From assembly GCF_003014655.1 (NCBI RefSeq), contig NZ_PYAT01000017.1, positions 1-51,425 of the forward strand: 51,425 nt of DNA, written 5' to 3'. This DNA is from Planomicrobium soli. Lineage in GTDB: Bacteria; Bacillota; Bacilli; Bacillales_A; Planococcaceae. Under the pieces are notes generated by a model. The model was given only the letters and a program-made list of their open reading frames with translations. It was not told the DNA's origin and searched no databases. Position 1 is the stretch's first letter, and each line of letters starts with the position of its first letter. The position numbers and the translations under genes were made by a program. Positions 7,812 through 18,768 of this stretch are shown here, in pieces.

Positions 7812-9275
7812 ATGAAAAAAACGAATCGGCCCCTTGTGCTGGCTTCGGTGATGCTCGCCATGTTTGTCGGAGCAGTTGAAGCGACCATCGTCTCCACCGC
7901 CATGCCTAGCATTTCAGCAGACCTTGGAGGGTTTTCCAAATACAGCTGGGTTTTTTCCGCTTATCTATTGATGAGTACAGTGACAGTTTTGCTGTATGGG
8001 AAATTATCCGATATTTTTGGCCGGAAACCGATCTTTGCTGTCGGAATCTTACTGTTTTTAATCGGGTCTTTGGTATGCGGCTTTGCTACATCCATAGAAG
8101 AACTCATTTTTTACCGTTTTATTCAAGGGTTGGGGGCAGGAGCGGTCCTGCCGATTGCCACTACCATTGTCGGCGACATTTACTCGGCTGAAGAGCGTGC
8201 AAAAGTCCAAGGCTACTTATCAAGCGTCTGGGGCATTTCTGCAGTAACTGGACCTGCAATAGGAGGAATGCTGGTAGCAACCATCGGATGGCAATATGTA
8301 TTTTGGGTGAATATTCCACTGGGTATATTAGCGCTGTTAGGGGTAATGTTATTTTTAGTGGAGCCTCCAAAACAGCAAAAACCTTCGATCGATTATGCAG
8401 GAGCTATTTTGTTGACCGTGTCGTTGACTTGTTTCCTATACTGGCTTGTTGAAGGTGGTGTAGGGTTTGATTGGCTTTCTTATGAAACATTGCTTTTATT
8501 AAGTGGGACTGTAATTAGCGGCATCATTTTTGTAAGGGTTGAACGCGCGGCAAAAGATCCGATGATGCCTTTCGATATTTGGAAAAACAATGCAATCCTT
8601 TATGCAAACTTAGTATCGCTGGCAACAGGAATCATAGTGATTGGGGTCACCAGTTATCTGCCTACATATGTAACAGGAGTGATGGAGCAGCCGGCGACGA
8701 TTGCTGGATTTACTTTGACAGCTATGTCTATCGGCTGGCCAGTAGCCGCCTTTTTTTCGGGGAGGCTGTTAATCAAAATTGGCTATTTTCGGACGACCCT
8801 GGCCGGCTGTGTTTTTCTTGTGATTGGGACAATGCTGTTTGTTTTTATGCGACCAGAATTCGGGCCTTTTTGGGCAGCGATTTCAAGCTTTTTTGTTGGA
8901 GTCGGCATGGGGTTGACTAGTACAGCGTTCATCGTATCGATTCAAGCGGCTGTCGCCTATGAACAGCGGGGATCGGCAACAGCCTCTTTCATGTTCATGC
9001 GCAATTTGGGCAGTACTATGGGAGTAGCGCTTCTTGGCAGCATCTTGAATACATCCCTATTAGCTTACTTTAAAGAGCGAGGCGAAGACATGTCGGTCAA
9101 TGCCATCAACGGATTGTTGACAGAAAAAGGCAGGGCAAGTCTTTCACTGGAAACATTAAGTTTTCTCCAGAAAGGCCTTTCCATGTCTTTGCAAAATGTT
9201 TATGGAGTGACGGCGTTATTTGCAGCGATCAGCTTTTTGCTGATATTTGGTCTGCCTAGAAAGAAAGGGGCCTAA
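7812..9275 (+). CDS. MFS multidrug efflux transporter, 14-TMS DHA2-type, 487 aa
   Basis: Hydrophobic segments along the whole length and the size fit a 14-helix drug:H+ antiporter. Motif A is GKLSDIFGRKP after the second helix, and the motif C-like GISAVTGPAIGG lies in the fifth. Relatives include LmrB/Bmr3/EmrB. The substrate is unknown. AGAAGG lies about ten bases upstream of the ATG. The stop is three bases before ccpC, whose Shine-Dalgarno lies inside this gene's last codons, so the two are coupled. This is unusual, because in Bacillus ccpC follows cbpB without an exporter between them, to my recollection. Confidence 0.88.
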   Translation: MKKTNRPLVLASVMLAMFVGAVEATIVSTAMPSISADLGGFSKYSWVFSAYLLMSTVTVLLYGKLSDIFGRKPIFAVGILLFLIGSLVCGFATSIEELIFYRFIQGLGAGAVLPIATTIVGDIYSAEERAKVQGYLSSVWGISAVTGPAIGGMLVATIGWQYVFWVNIPLGILALLGVMLFLVEPPKQQKPSIDYAGAILLTVSLTCFLYWLVEGGVGFDWLSYETLLLLSGTVISGIIFVRVERAAKDPMMPFDIWKNNAILYANLVSLATGIIVIGVTSYLPTYVTGVMEQPATIAGFTLTAMSIGWPVAAFFSGRLLIKIGYFRTTLAGCVFLVIGTMLFVFMRPEFGPFWAAISSFFVGVGMGLTSTAFIVSIQAAVAYEQRGSATASFMFMRNLGSTMGVALLGSILNTSLLAYFKERGEDMSVNAINGLLTEKGRASLSLETLSFLQKGLSMSLQNVYGVTALFAAISFLLIFGLPRKKGA

Positions 9276-9278
9276 AGA

Positions 9279-10154
9279 ATGGCGAACGAAGAACTCATTA
9301 TCAAAGTGCTTGCTGAAGAAGGAAATATGAGAAAAGCGGCTGAACGGTTATTTCTGTCCCAGCCCGCTCTATCCCAGCGTCTTCAATCGATAGAAAAAGA
9401 ATGGGGAGAACTGTTGTTTATCCGTTCACAGAAAGGGTTAACACCGACGCCAGCCGGAGAATTGGTGATCGCTTACTCCAATGAAGTGCTGCAGCGAAAA
9501 GAAGAAGTCTTCGAAGTGCTGCATACATTAACATCAAAAGTGCATGGAACGTTGAAAATTGCTTGTGCAACAATCATAGGGCAAAATTGGCTTCCTAAAG
9601 TATTAAAAGATTTTGTTACGCTTTATCCGGAAGCGAAAATCCAGCTTATCACTGGATGGAGTTCTGAAATTGTCCGAGCCTTGTATGAAGGAGAGGCGCA
9701 CATTGGCATTGTTCGGGGGCATACGGATTGGAAAGGGGCTAAAATCCATTTGTTCCGAGACATTTTGTATTTGGTGGACAAAGAAATTGACTCTTTAGAT
9801 CAAGTTATGGAAACAGAGCGTCCATTTATCCAATTCAAAAGCGACTCCAATTACTATGAAGAAATCCAGCAGTGGTGGCAAAAGCATTTCGAGTCCAATC
9901 CCAAAAGGCAGATTACAGTGGATCAAATTGAAACATGCAAGCAAATGGCTGTCAACGGAATCGGATATGCTATTTTGCCGTCCATCACGTTAAACGGAAC
10001 AGAAAATGTGCATACGGTGCCGCTTTCGAGCAATGCAGAAGAGCTGGAATTGACGCGGGATACGTGGCTTATTGGCTATGAATCCGCATTTCAACTGAGG
10101 CAAGTCGAAGCATTCGTCGATGTGGTAAAAAAACATGCTGCTTTATTTGAGTAG
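9279..10154 (+). CDS. ccpC: LysR-type regulator CcpC (citrate-responsive), 291 aa
   Basis: The winged HTH (NMRKAAERLFLSQPALSQRL, residues 16-35) and the effector domain match B. subtilis CcpC closely from memory, including WLPKVLK, LITGWSSE, HIGIVRG, RPFIQFKSDS and DQIETCKQMA. CcpC represses citrate synthase and aconitase genes and its own gene, with citrate as effector. The start ATG is three bases after the MFS stop, with AAAGGGG about eight bases upstream. No terminator is visible before dapH, so read-through into the DAP genes is possible. Confidence 0.92.
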   Translation: MANEELIIKVLAEEGNMRKAAERLFLSQPALSQRLQSIEKEWGELLFIRSQKGLTPTPAGELVIAYSNEVLQRKEEVFEVLHTLTSKVHGTLKIACATIIGQNWLPKVLKDFVTLYPEAKIQLITGWSSEIVRALYEGEAHIGIVRGHTDWKGAKIHLFRDILYLVDKEIDSLDQVMETERPFIQFKSDSNYYEEIQQWWQKHFESNPKRQITVDQIETCKQMAVNGIGYAILPSITLNGTENVHTVPLSSNAEELELTRDTWLIGYESAFQLRQVEAFVDVVKKHAALFE

Positions 10155-10220
10155 AGTGGATGAATTATTATTCGAAATCCGCTATACTTGATTCATTACA
10201 TAATAGAAAGAGGTTTAATG

Positions 10221-10934
10221 ATGAAACAAATGGATGCAAATGAAATTATCTCGTACATACAAAACGCAAAAAAGACAACTCCTGTAAAAGTTTATGTAAA
10301 AGGCGAAAGAGTTGCTTCTCTTGATTTTGGTGCTTCTGCTAAAGTTTTTGGTGAAAATAACAGTGCAACTGTGTTCGGGGAATGGTCTGAAATTCAACCG
10401 GTATTAGAAGCTAATTCTGCAGCTATCGCAGATTATGTTGTTGAAAATGACCGCAGAAATTCTGCTATTCCACTGTTGGATATGAAGAACATCAACAGCC
10501 GCATTGAGCCGGGGGCATTTATCCGTGAAAATGTTGAAATTGGAAATAATTGTATCATTATGATGGGCGCAGTAATCAATATCGGTGCAGTAATCGGCGA
10601 CGGCACAATGATTGATATGGGCGTTGTGCTTGGCGGTCGTGCGACAGTTGGGAAAAATTGCCACATCGGTGCAGGTGCGGTACTAGCTGGCGTCATTGAA
10701 CCGGCTTCAGCGACACCAGTGATTGTGGAAGATGATGTGATGATTGGAGCTAATGCGGTTGTCCTTGAAGGTATTCGCATCGGCAAGGGCGCGGTCGTTG
10801 CAGCCGGAGCAGTCGTTATTGAAGATGTCCCTGAAAACTCAGTCGTTGGCGGAACTCCAGCCCGCGTCTTGAAGCTCATGGATGAAAAAACACGTTCGAA
10901 AACTGAAATCAAACATGAACTAAGACAGCTGTAA
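10221..10934 (+). CDS. dapH: Tetrahydrodipicolinate N-acetyltransferase DapH, 237 aa
   Basis: DapH transfers acetyl from acetyl-CoA to tetrahydrodipicolinate, in the acetylase branch of the diaminopimelate/lysine pathway. The N-terminal domain starts [14 protein letters not shown] and a long left-handed beta-helix of hexapeptide repeats follows ([35 protein letters not shown]). The C-terminal [10 protein letters not shown] is characteristic. Two adjacent ATGs exist at 10218 and 10221; the second has the better 7-base spacing from AAAGAGG and gives the family length of about 236 aa. A TATACT at 10183-10188 could be the -10. It forms a unit with ykuR. Confidence 0.95.
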   Translation: MKQMDANEIISYIQNAKKTTPVKVYVKGERVASLDFGASAKVFGENNSATVFGEWSEIQPVLEANSAAIADYVVENDRRNSAIPLLDMKNINSRIEPGAFIRENVEIGNNCIIMMGAVINIGAVIGDGTMIDMGVVLGGRATVGKNCHIGAGAVLAGVIEPASATPVIVEDDVMIGANAVVLEGIRIGKGAVVAAGAVVIEDVPENSVVGGTPARVLKLMDEKTRSKTEIKHELRQL

Positions 10935-10946
10935 AAGGTACTGTAT

Positions 10947-12062
10947 ATGGATTTAATTAAAATTAGACGAGAATTGCACGAAATTCCGGAAATCGGGTTT
11001 CAAGAATTCAAAACTCAGCGATATTTGCTTGACCTTATTGCTTCCTTGCCGCAAGAGCGGTTAGAAGTAACCGAATGGAGAACTGGAATTGCAGTTAAAG
11101 TTGCGGGAAAAGATCCAGCAAAAACGATAGCATGGCGAACGGATATTGATGGTCTACCTATTAGTGAAGAAACTGGCCTGCCTTTCAGCTCAAAGCATTC
11201 CGGATTTATGCACGCTTGTGGCCATGACATTCATATGGCGACGGCCCTCGGACTTTTAGGGAAATTGATTGAAGAGCCGCTTGAAGATCATGTTGTAATT
11301 TTGTTTCAACCTGCCGAGGAAGGGCCAGGAGGTGCGTTGCCACTATTGGATTGGCTAAAAAACGATAAACCGGATTTTATGCCGGATCTTATTTGTGCCC
11401 TTCATATAGCGCCGGAACATCCGATTGGAACGGTTGCTACAAAACCGGGTCTGTTGTTTGCCAATACTTCGGAACTCTTTATTGATTTGCATGGCAAAGG
11501 TGGGCATGCCGCTTTCCCGCATTTGACGGAAGATATGGCAGTTGCAGCTGCTTCGTTGCTGATGCAGCTGCAGACAATTGTCAGCCGCAATATCAATCCG
11601 ATGGATAGCGCCGTGCTGACGGTTGGAAAGTTAAGTGCGGGTACAGTACAGAACATCATCGCTGAACACGCTCGGTTAGAAGGAACTATCCGGACACTGA
11701 ACAACGAGTCGATGGCGAAGGTGAAACAGCGCATCGAGAGGATTTGCCGGGCAGTTGAAGAAGCATACAATTGCCGGGTGTCTATCGATTATGGCTCCAG
11801 CTATTTAGAAGTCAATAACAATCCGGAATTGGCAGAAGAGTTTCTTCAGTTTGCTGGCAGTTTCAACGGCGTTACTGCGGTCAGAAGCGAAGCGGCGATG
11901 ACTGGCGAAGACTTTGGTTACTTTACTGCTGAAATACCGGGCTTGATGTTTTGGGCAGGTGTCGAATCTAATTTCGGTTTGCATCATTCCAAGCTGAATC
12001 CGGACGAAGCGATCCTTGGCATCATGCCGAATTTAGTTCACCAATTTTTTAAATCACTTTGA
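10947..12062 (+). CDS. ykuR: N-acetyl-L,L-diaminopimelate deacetylase, 371 aa
   Basis: An M20 metallopeptidase-fold amidohydrolase with the metal/catalytic set HACGHD (C91, H93, D94) and EEGPGG (E124, E125). It acts after DapH and a transaminase in the acetylase DAP route, releasing acetate to give L,L-diaminopimelate. AAAGG lies eight bases before the ATG, and the gene is 12 bases after dapH. The pairing with dapH separates it from general amidohydrolases such as hippurate hydrolase. A strong terminator follows directly. Confidence 0.93.
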   Translation: MDLIKIRRELHEIPEIGFQEFKTQRYLLDLIASLPQERLEVTEWRTGIAVKVAGKDPAKTIAWRTDIDGLPISEETGLPFSSKHSGFMHACGHDIHMATALGLLGKLIEEPLEDHVVILFQPAEEGPGGALPLLDWLKNDKPDFMPDLICALHIAPEHPIGTVATKPGLLFANTSELFIDLHGKGGHAAFPHLTEDMAVAAASLLMQLQTIVSRNINPMDSAVLTVGKLSAGTVQNIIAEHARLEGTIRTLNNESMAKVKQRIERICRAVEEAYNCRVSIDYGSSYLEVNNNPELAEEFLQFAGSFNGVTAVRSEAAMTGEDFGYFTAEIPGLMFWAGVESNFGLHHSKLNPDEAILGIMPNLVHQFFKSL

Positions 12063-12096
12063 AAAGTAGGCGCCCAAAGGCGACCTACTTTTTTTC
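12062..12096 (+). terminator. Terminator of dapH-ykuR
   Basis: AAAGTAGGCGCC pairs with GGCG-A-CCTACTTT around a short CAAA loop with a single bulged A, followed by a T run. Confidence 0.92.
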
Positions 12097-12164
12097 TGTG
12101 AAGAAGGAACTATTTCTCGTTCATAACGTACTAATTACAAGAGAGCAAAAAAGGGGGATTTGTT

Positions 12165-14525
12165 ATGTACAGACGCTTGGTGGCAATAGTGGCAAGCGCA
12201 ATTTTAATGGGGTTATTTTTAATGCCGCAAGTTTCGCTTGCTGCGCCAAGCATTACAATCGATGCTAGTGCGGGGCTGCAGAATAAAGTGAAATACGAGA
12301 AAGGCTTGCCGCTCCAATTCACATTAACAAATAATGGATCGGCGTTTTTAGGAGACCTGGTGTTCAGTTATTCTGAAAGCTATTCATCGGGAGTTGGATT
12401 AGCTGTGCCGATTGAACTATCTGCCGGCGAAACCAAAACAATCCAGGTAGCTTCATCCGGTCTATCAGATATGTCCTACATGGGAGGCACCTCTGCTCAA
12501 AACATATTTCTGTTTGAGGATGGATGGGAAAAAGGAAAATCGATTAAATTTACAGGATCAAAAACGATAAAGCCTGCCTATTTTTCTCCAATGTCTTTGT
12601 TTATTGCGAGCTTAACTTCCAATTCAGATCGCCTTCAGCAACTCAGAGGAATTTCTATGGGCAACAGCGAAGGAACACAACTTTTCCATCTTAATCAAAT
12701 GAATCAATTTACGCTGCCGTCGGAAGCTGTGGCGTGGGAAGTAGTGGATTATTTAGTGATTGATGAGTTTGCCTACAGCGATTTGCCGGATTCCGTCCAG
12801 CAAGCTGTACTTCAGTGGGTTCAGCAAGGGGGCCATGTTGTTGTAGGTTCGACTGGGAATCTGGATGCTGAACTTGGCAACTTAAGTGAGTTTTTGCCGC
12901 TGAATCTAGGAAGCTCCATTGATGTTCTTATACCTGGCCTCGATGAAAAAGTCCCGGTGTTTGAAGCGGAAGCAAAAAAGAATGCAAAAACTTTACTGGA
13001 AACCAATGATCAAGTGCTTGCAGCAAGTCAGCAGATCGGCTCTGGGACGCTGACACAGACCAGTTTCTCTTTAGGGGATGAAGTTGTTTCAACGCAAAAA
13101 GGATATGCTCCATTGATTAGCAGCTTATTGCAAAAAAACAAAGTTTCACAGCTAAACTTTCAAGGCGAACCTTTGCGCGATAGGATGGCTTACCAAGTAG
13201 GGGATGTCAACGAACTGTTTGAAAGCTTTGCCGTATCAAAAATGTTGATTATGGGTATTGTCATTTTATATATTTTGTTAATTATTCCCGTGCTTTATAT
13301 TATCTTGAAGAAAAAGGATAAGCGTGAATATGCCTGGATTATCATTCCGGCAGCAGCAGTAGTGACATCGGTCGGGCTTTTTGCGCTTGGAGCAAAAGAC
13401 CGCCTTGGCAATGCGCAAATACAGCAAACCGGATTTTTTGAAGTAAATGCTACTAACGGCTTGAATGGCCATTACGTCAACTCGATATTATCAAACAAAG
13501 GAGGCGATTATCAGTTTGTCGCCCCATCTTCTACAACGATGACATATCGGTTAAAGTCGCAAATGACGGAGCAAGTGCCTCATTCAGCTGCGATGCTGGA
13601 GCGGCAAGCTGCTGGGAACAGCTTGACATTACGCGATATGCGCTATTGGTCAGTGGCTACCATCATGGGAGAGTCCTATATTGAAAATACTGGAAGCTTC
13701 GATGTCCGCTTGAATGTGGCCAACAAGAAAATAGGCGGAACCATCACGAATAACTTTCCATTTGCAGTGGAAGATGTCTCAGTTTGGACAGGTTCACGCT
13801 TAATAGCGTTAGGCGACCTAAATCCAGGCCAAGAGCTTCAAGTCGAAGAAACGATCAACTCTGATATTTTAGCTCCTGCATCTTCTGTTGGCCAAAGCTA
13901 TGGTTATCAACCGATTGCAGATGCGAAAGCATTGAATAATGCAAGGCGGCAGTCACTTGTTTCAGTTTCGTATGAGGAACTTGAACAAAGTGGAAAAACG
14001 CCCTATGTTATCGGTTATACAAAAGATGCCATCGTGCCGATTTCTTTGGACAAGCAACGTGCATCCCTTTCATCTCTTCATTTGATCGCCCAAAGCTTTA
14101 AGCCGAATACGGCATTGAGCGGAGATATTACTTTGGATGCAGAAACGTTCAATATGGAAGTGGCAAGTGTAAATCAGCAATCGTATTTTGAGAATGTTTC
14201 AGAAGATCCTTATTCTTATTATTTTGATGACGGGGATTACGAAATTACGTATCAAGTAATCGATGCCATCAATTTAAAACAGGCAGAATGGAAAGAACTT
14301 GGCGTACGTATATCTAATACAAGCCTTGCTATTTCCATATATAACGAAAAAACAAAAAAGTTTGAAGAAATTTCAGGCAACACACATACGATTGATAAAC
14401 AAGTGGACCAATACATCTCGCCTGAAGGAACGATTAAATTTGCGCTCGAGATGAGAGCTAGTGCTTCAGGTACACCGGAAGTCATTTTGCCTAAGCTAAA
14501 GTTGAAAGGAGAGATTGCGCCATGA
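12165..14525 (+). CDS. Large secreted/membrane protein heading the ABC-MoxR-vWA locus, 786 aa
   Basis: The N-terminus is a Sec signal peptide (MYRR, hydrophobic core, LAAPS cleavage region near residue 27). An extracytoplasmic part of about 330 residues follows and includes a segment (VVDYLVIDEF...QWVQQGGHVVVG, about 193-228) that looks like the class I glutamine amidotransferase-like fold of envelope proteins. Two membrane helices lie at 358-381 and 389-410 with a KKKDKRE loop between them, then a further extracytoplasmic domain of about 370 residues. I do not recognise a named family. GGGGGA precedes the ATG. Its TGA overlaps the ATPase start as ATGA, which ties it to the ABC pair. Confidence 0.78.
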   Translation: MYRRLVAIVASAILMGLFLMPQVSLAAPSITIDASAGLQNKVKYEKGLPLQFTLTNNGSAFLGDLVFSYSESYSSGVGLAVPIELSAGETKTIQVASSGLSDMSYMGGTSAQNIFLFEDGWEKGKSIKFTGSKTIKPAYFSPMSLFIASLTSNSDRLQQLRGISMGNSEGTQLFHLNQMNQFTLPSEAVAWEVVDYLVIDEFAYSDLPDSVQQAVLQWVQQGGHVVVGSTGNLDAELGNLSEFLPLNLGSSIDVLIPGLDEKVPVFEAEAKKNAKTLLETNDQVLAASQQIGSGTLTQTSFSLGDEVVSTQKGYAPLISSLLQKNKVSQLNFQGEPLRDRMAYQVGDVNELFESFAVSKMLIMGIVILYILLIIPVLYIILKKKDKREYAWIIIPAAAVVTSVGLFALGAKDRLGNAQIQQTGFFEVNATNGLNGHYVNSILSNKGGDYQFVAPSSTTMTYRLKSQMTEQVPHSAAMLERQAAGNSLTLRDMRYWSVATIMGESYIENTGSFDVRLNVANKKIGGTITNNFPFAVEDVSVWTGSRLIALGDLNPGQELQVEETINSDILAPASSVGQSYGYQPIADAKALNNARRQSLVSVSYEELEQSGKTPYVIGYTKDAIVPISLDKQRASLSSLHLIAQSFKPNTALSGDITLDAETFNMEVASVNQQSYFENVSEDPYSYYFDDGDYEITYQVIDAINLKQAEWKELGVRISNTSLAISIYNEKTKKFEEISGNTHTIDKQVDQYISPEGTIKFALEMRASASGTPEVILPKLKLKGEIAP

Positions 14526-15457
14526 TAGAAACTGTAGGGCTAACAAAAAAATATGGCTCTTTTTATGCGTTGAAAGACTTGAATCTGACTGTGGAAGACG
14601 GAACGGTCTTCGGTTTTGTAGGAGCTAATGGTGCCGGAAAATCAACGACCTTTTCTATTTTGGCTACTCTTCTTCAACCGACAGCCGGCGACGCTTTTAT
14701 CAATGGACAAAGTGTCACGAAGCATGCCCATGAAGTGAGAAAACAAATTGGGTATATGCCAGACTTTTTCGGTGTTTACGATCAACTAAAAGCAAATGAA
14801 TACTTGGATTTTTATGGGGCCAGCTACGGCTTGAAACCAAAAGAACGTGAAGTGCTCATTCCTAAATTGCTTGAACTTGTCAACTTGGAACAAAAACGTT
14901 ATGAATATGTTGATTTTTTATCGCGCGGAATGAAACAGCGTCTCTGCCTCGCCCGGGCATTAATCCATGATCCTAAAATCCTTATTTTGGACGAACCGGC
15001 ATCCGGCCTTGACCCACGGGCCCGGGTCGAAATGCGGGACATTTTAAAAGAGTTAAAAGCAATGGGCAAAACAATCTTAATTTCTTCTCATATTTTGCCG
15101 GAACTTGCAGAAATGTGTGACAGTATTGGTGTTATTGACTCAGGTGAATTAATTGCACAAGGCTCGGTCGCTGAGATACAAGCACAGCTTCAAAGTGAGA
15201 AAATGCTTCGGGTGAAAACGGCAGGCCCCACAAGAGAAGCGGTTCTATTTTTCGAAAACGATCCGTTTATTTCTAAGATTGTCGAATCACCGGAAAAGCA
15301 GCTCATACAATTTTTGTACAGAGGGACTGAGGAAGATCAGCTAAAGCTATTGCAGAAAGCGATTGAGCGGCAGTTGCCAATTTTATCTTTTTCGGAAGAA
15401 GAAACAGATTTGGAAGATGTCTTTATGGCTATCACGAAAGGAGTGGAAAGCAAATGA
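14522..15457 (+). CDS. ABC transporter ATP-binding protein, 311 aa
   Basis: A complete nucleotide-binding domain: Walker A GANGAGKST (34-42), signature LSRGMKQ (133-139), Walker B ILILDE (153-158) and H-loop SSH with H190. About 90 residues after the NBD (220-311) form the C-terminal extension common in ABC-2-type exporters such as the CcmA/GldA-like group. It is translationally coupled on both sides by 4-base ATGA overlaps. It should energise the permease encoded next. The direction is presumably outward, or mechanical, because no solute-binding protein is present. Confidence 0.93.
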   Translation: MIETVGLTKKYGSFYALKDLNLTVEDGTVFGFVGANGAGKSTTFSILATLLQPTAGDAFINGQSVTKHAHEVRKQIGYMPDFFGVYDQLKANEYLDFYGASYGLKPKEREVLIPKLLELVNLEQKRYEYVDFLSRGMKQRLCLARALIHDPKILILDEPASGLDPRARVEMRDILKELKAMGKTILISSHILPELAEMCDSIGVIDSGELIAQGSVAEIQAQLQSEKMLRVKTAGPTREAVLFFENDPFISKIVESPEKQLIQFLYRGTEEDQLKLLQKAIERQLPILSFSEEETDLEDVFMAITKGVESK

Positions 15458-16296
15458 AAACCCTCCTGGCAAATCCGGTATTGGTCAAAGAAATCAAATT
15501 AAGATTCCGTAATCTAAAAAGCTTTACGGGTATTTTATTCTATCTGATTGCGATGAGCATTTTTGTTTTCGGTTTTATTTTATTAACCACTTCCTTCAGC
15601 GGGAGCGGTTATTTCCGGCCTGATGAAAGCTTTATGCTTTTTAGCATGATGACATATATCCAACTTGGGTTAATTCTTTTTATCACTCCTGCCCTGACTG
15701 CAGGTACAATTAGTACAGAGCGGGAAAAGCAGACATTGAATATTTTGCTGACAACATCGCAAACTTCGTTCCAAATCATTTTCGGGAAAATGACATCATC
15801 TGTTGCATTTTTGCTTTTGATGATTGTTTCAGGCTTGCCTATATACAGTTTGGTGTTTTTGTATGGAGGTGTTTCCCCAAGCCAGCTTATAGTTATCTTT
15901 TTGTTTTACTTTTTGACGTTGTTGACAATCGGGAGCATCGGAGTTATGTTTTCAACCTTAATCCGGAAAACGATCGTCGCCATCATAGCCACTTTTGGTG
16001 CCATGATTTTCCTCGTAGCGGTTACTGGCTTTTTCATGATCATTTCGATGCAGCTTTCGCAAATGGGCATGACAACTGCAAGTTTTTCACCTTTAACCCA
16101 TTTTTGGGCAAGCATCAATCCAGCAGTTGTTATGTTTACCTTGCTGCAGCCGGCGTATGGGGAAGAAATTCAAGGGATGACATTAGTGCCTTTGCCATTA
16201 TGGGCAGGCTATCTTATCGTCTATACACTGCTTGTGGCGGTCTCTATGTTTATAGCAGTCAAACGGCTGCGCGTTAATATGAATAAATACAAATAA
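15454..16296 (+). CDS. ABC-2-type permease, 280 aa
   Basis: About six membrane helices are visible (for example 27-47, 65-85, 105-135, 142-160, 168-195 and 243-265). The STEREKQTLNILLTT segment after the second helix is the typical cytosolic coupling motif of ABC-2 permeases of the GldF/NatB kind. The start is an ATGA overlap with the ATPase gene. Only one permease gene is present, so a homodimer or pairing with the membrane part of the 786-aa protein is possible. The next gene starts 13 bases downstream with its own AAGGAGG. Confidence 0.88.
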   Translation: MKTLLANPVLVKEIKLRFRNLKSFTGILFYLIAMSIFVFGFILLTTSFSGSGYFRPDESFMLFSMMTYIQLGLILFITPALTAGTISTEREKQTLNILLTTSQTSFQIIFGKMTSSVAFLLLMIVSGLPIYSLVFLYGGVSPSQLIVIFLFYFLTLLTIGSIGVMFSTLIRKTIVAIIATFGAMIFLVAVTGFFMIISMQLSQMGMTTASFSPLTHFWASINPAVVMFTLLQPAYGEEIQGMTLVPLPLWAGYLIVYTLLVAVSMFIAVKRLRVNMNKYK

Positions 16297-16309
16297 GGAG
16301 GGAGAATTC

Positions 16310-17761
<1,452 letters not shown>

Positions 17762-17775
17762 AAAGCAGGGAGAAT

Positions 17776-18768
17776 ATGACATTGACACCAGATAAATTTA
17801 TAGAAATGAGCAGGCGGCTTCAAGAAGTTCGGGAAGAAATTGGCCGCTTTATCGTCGGCCAAGAAGAAGCAATCGAATTTTCCTTGTATGCCATTTTAGC
17901 AGATGGACATGCCCTTCTTGAAGGGTTGCCGGGACTTGGTAAAACGATGCTGATCCGCACCATTTCCGAAGTTTTGGATTTATCGTTTTCACGTATTCAG
18001 TTTACCCCTGACCTCATGCCTTCTGATATTACCGGAACTAGTTTAATTGAACGTGACGCAGAAGGAAAGCAGCATTTCTCATTCAGGGAAGGGCCGATTT
18101 TCCACCAGATGGTTTTGGCCGATGAGATCAACCGGGCGACACCGAAAACGCAAAGTGCACTGTTGGAGGCGATGGGCGAAAAGACGGTGACCATTTTAGG
18201 GGAAACGAAAAAGATGGCACGGCCATTTTTTGTTTTGGCTACTCAAAATCCCATTGAAATGGAAGGAACATATCCATTGCCAGAGGCGCAAATGGACCGA
18301 TTTCTCTGCAAAATCCTTGTGCCTTATCCAAATCGAGCAGAATTAGCAGAAATCAGCAGACGGACGACAGGAGCGGAAAATATAGAATTGGTAAAGAAGA
18401 TGGATGCGAATGAACTGGTAGAAGCTCAACAGTTGGTCAAATCCATCCTGATTGCAGATGATATTTTGATGGTGGCCGTCGATATTATCCAAGACACGAA
18501 TCCCATTGAAAGCAGCATTACCCACATTCAGGAATTCGTGCAGTACGGCAGCGGCCCCCGTGGCTTGCAAAGCTTAATCCGCCTGGCAAAAGCGCGTGCA
18601 TTAGTCGAAGGGCGTTTCCATGTGTCGATTGGAGATCTGAAGCATGTGGCAAAACCGGTATTGCGGCACCGGCTGCTGTTGAATTATGAAGGGGAAGCAA
18701 CTGGGCAGGAGGTTGACGAATTGATCAGCCGAATCTTAGAAAATGCCGGAAAAGGCGTATTAAAATGA
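17776..18768 (+). CDS. MoxR-family AAA+ ATPase, 330 aa (second of two)
   Basis: Visible motifs are Walker A GLPGLGKT (50-57), Walker B VLADE (113-117), the EINRATPKTQSALLEAM segment, the ATQNP sensor and the MDRFLCKI box. This is the canonical MoxR sequence type (GLPGLGKT), whereas the copy at 1245 has the variant VPGSGKT, so they are separate paralogues rather than a recent duplication. GCAGGGAGA precedes the ATG. The start of the following DUF58 gene overlaps its stop (ATGA). It likely acts on the vWA proteins encoded next or on the Gln-Gly protein. Confidence 0.95.
   Translation: MTLTPDKFIEMSRRLQEVREEIGRFIVGQEEAIEFSLYAILADGHALLEGLPGLGKTMLIRTISEVLDLSFSRIQFTPDLMPSDITGTSLIERDAEGKQHFSFREGPIFHQMVLADEINRATPKTQSALLEAMGEKTVTILGETKKMARPFFVLATQNPIEMEGTYPLPEAQMDRFLCKILVPYPNRAELAEISRRTTGAENIELVKKMDANELVEAQQLVKSILIADDILMVAVDIIQDTNPIESSITHIQEFVQYGSGPRGLQSLIRLAKARALVEGRFHVSIGDLKHVAKPVLRHRLLLNYEGEATGQEVDELISRILENAGKGVLK

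Noticed and set aside
10155..10220. Lysine riboswitch in front of dapH
   Set aside because: The gap is only 66 bases with no conserved structure, too short for the element.
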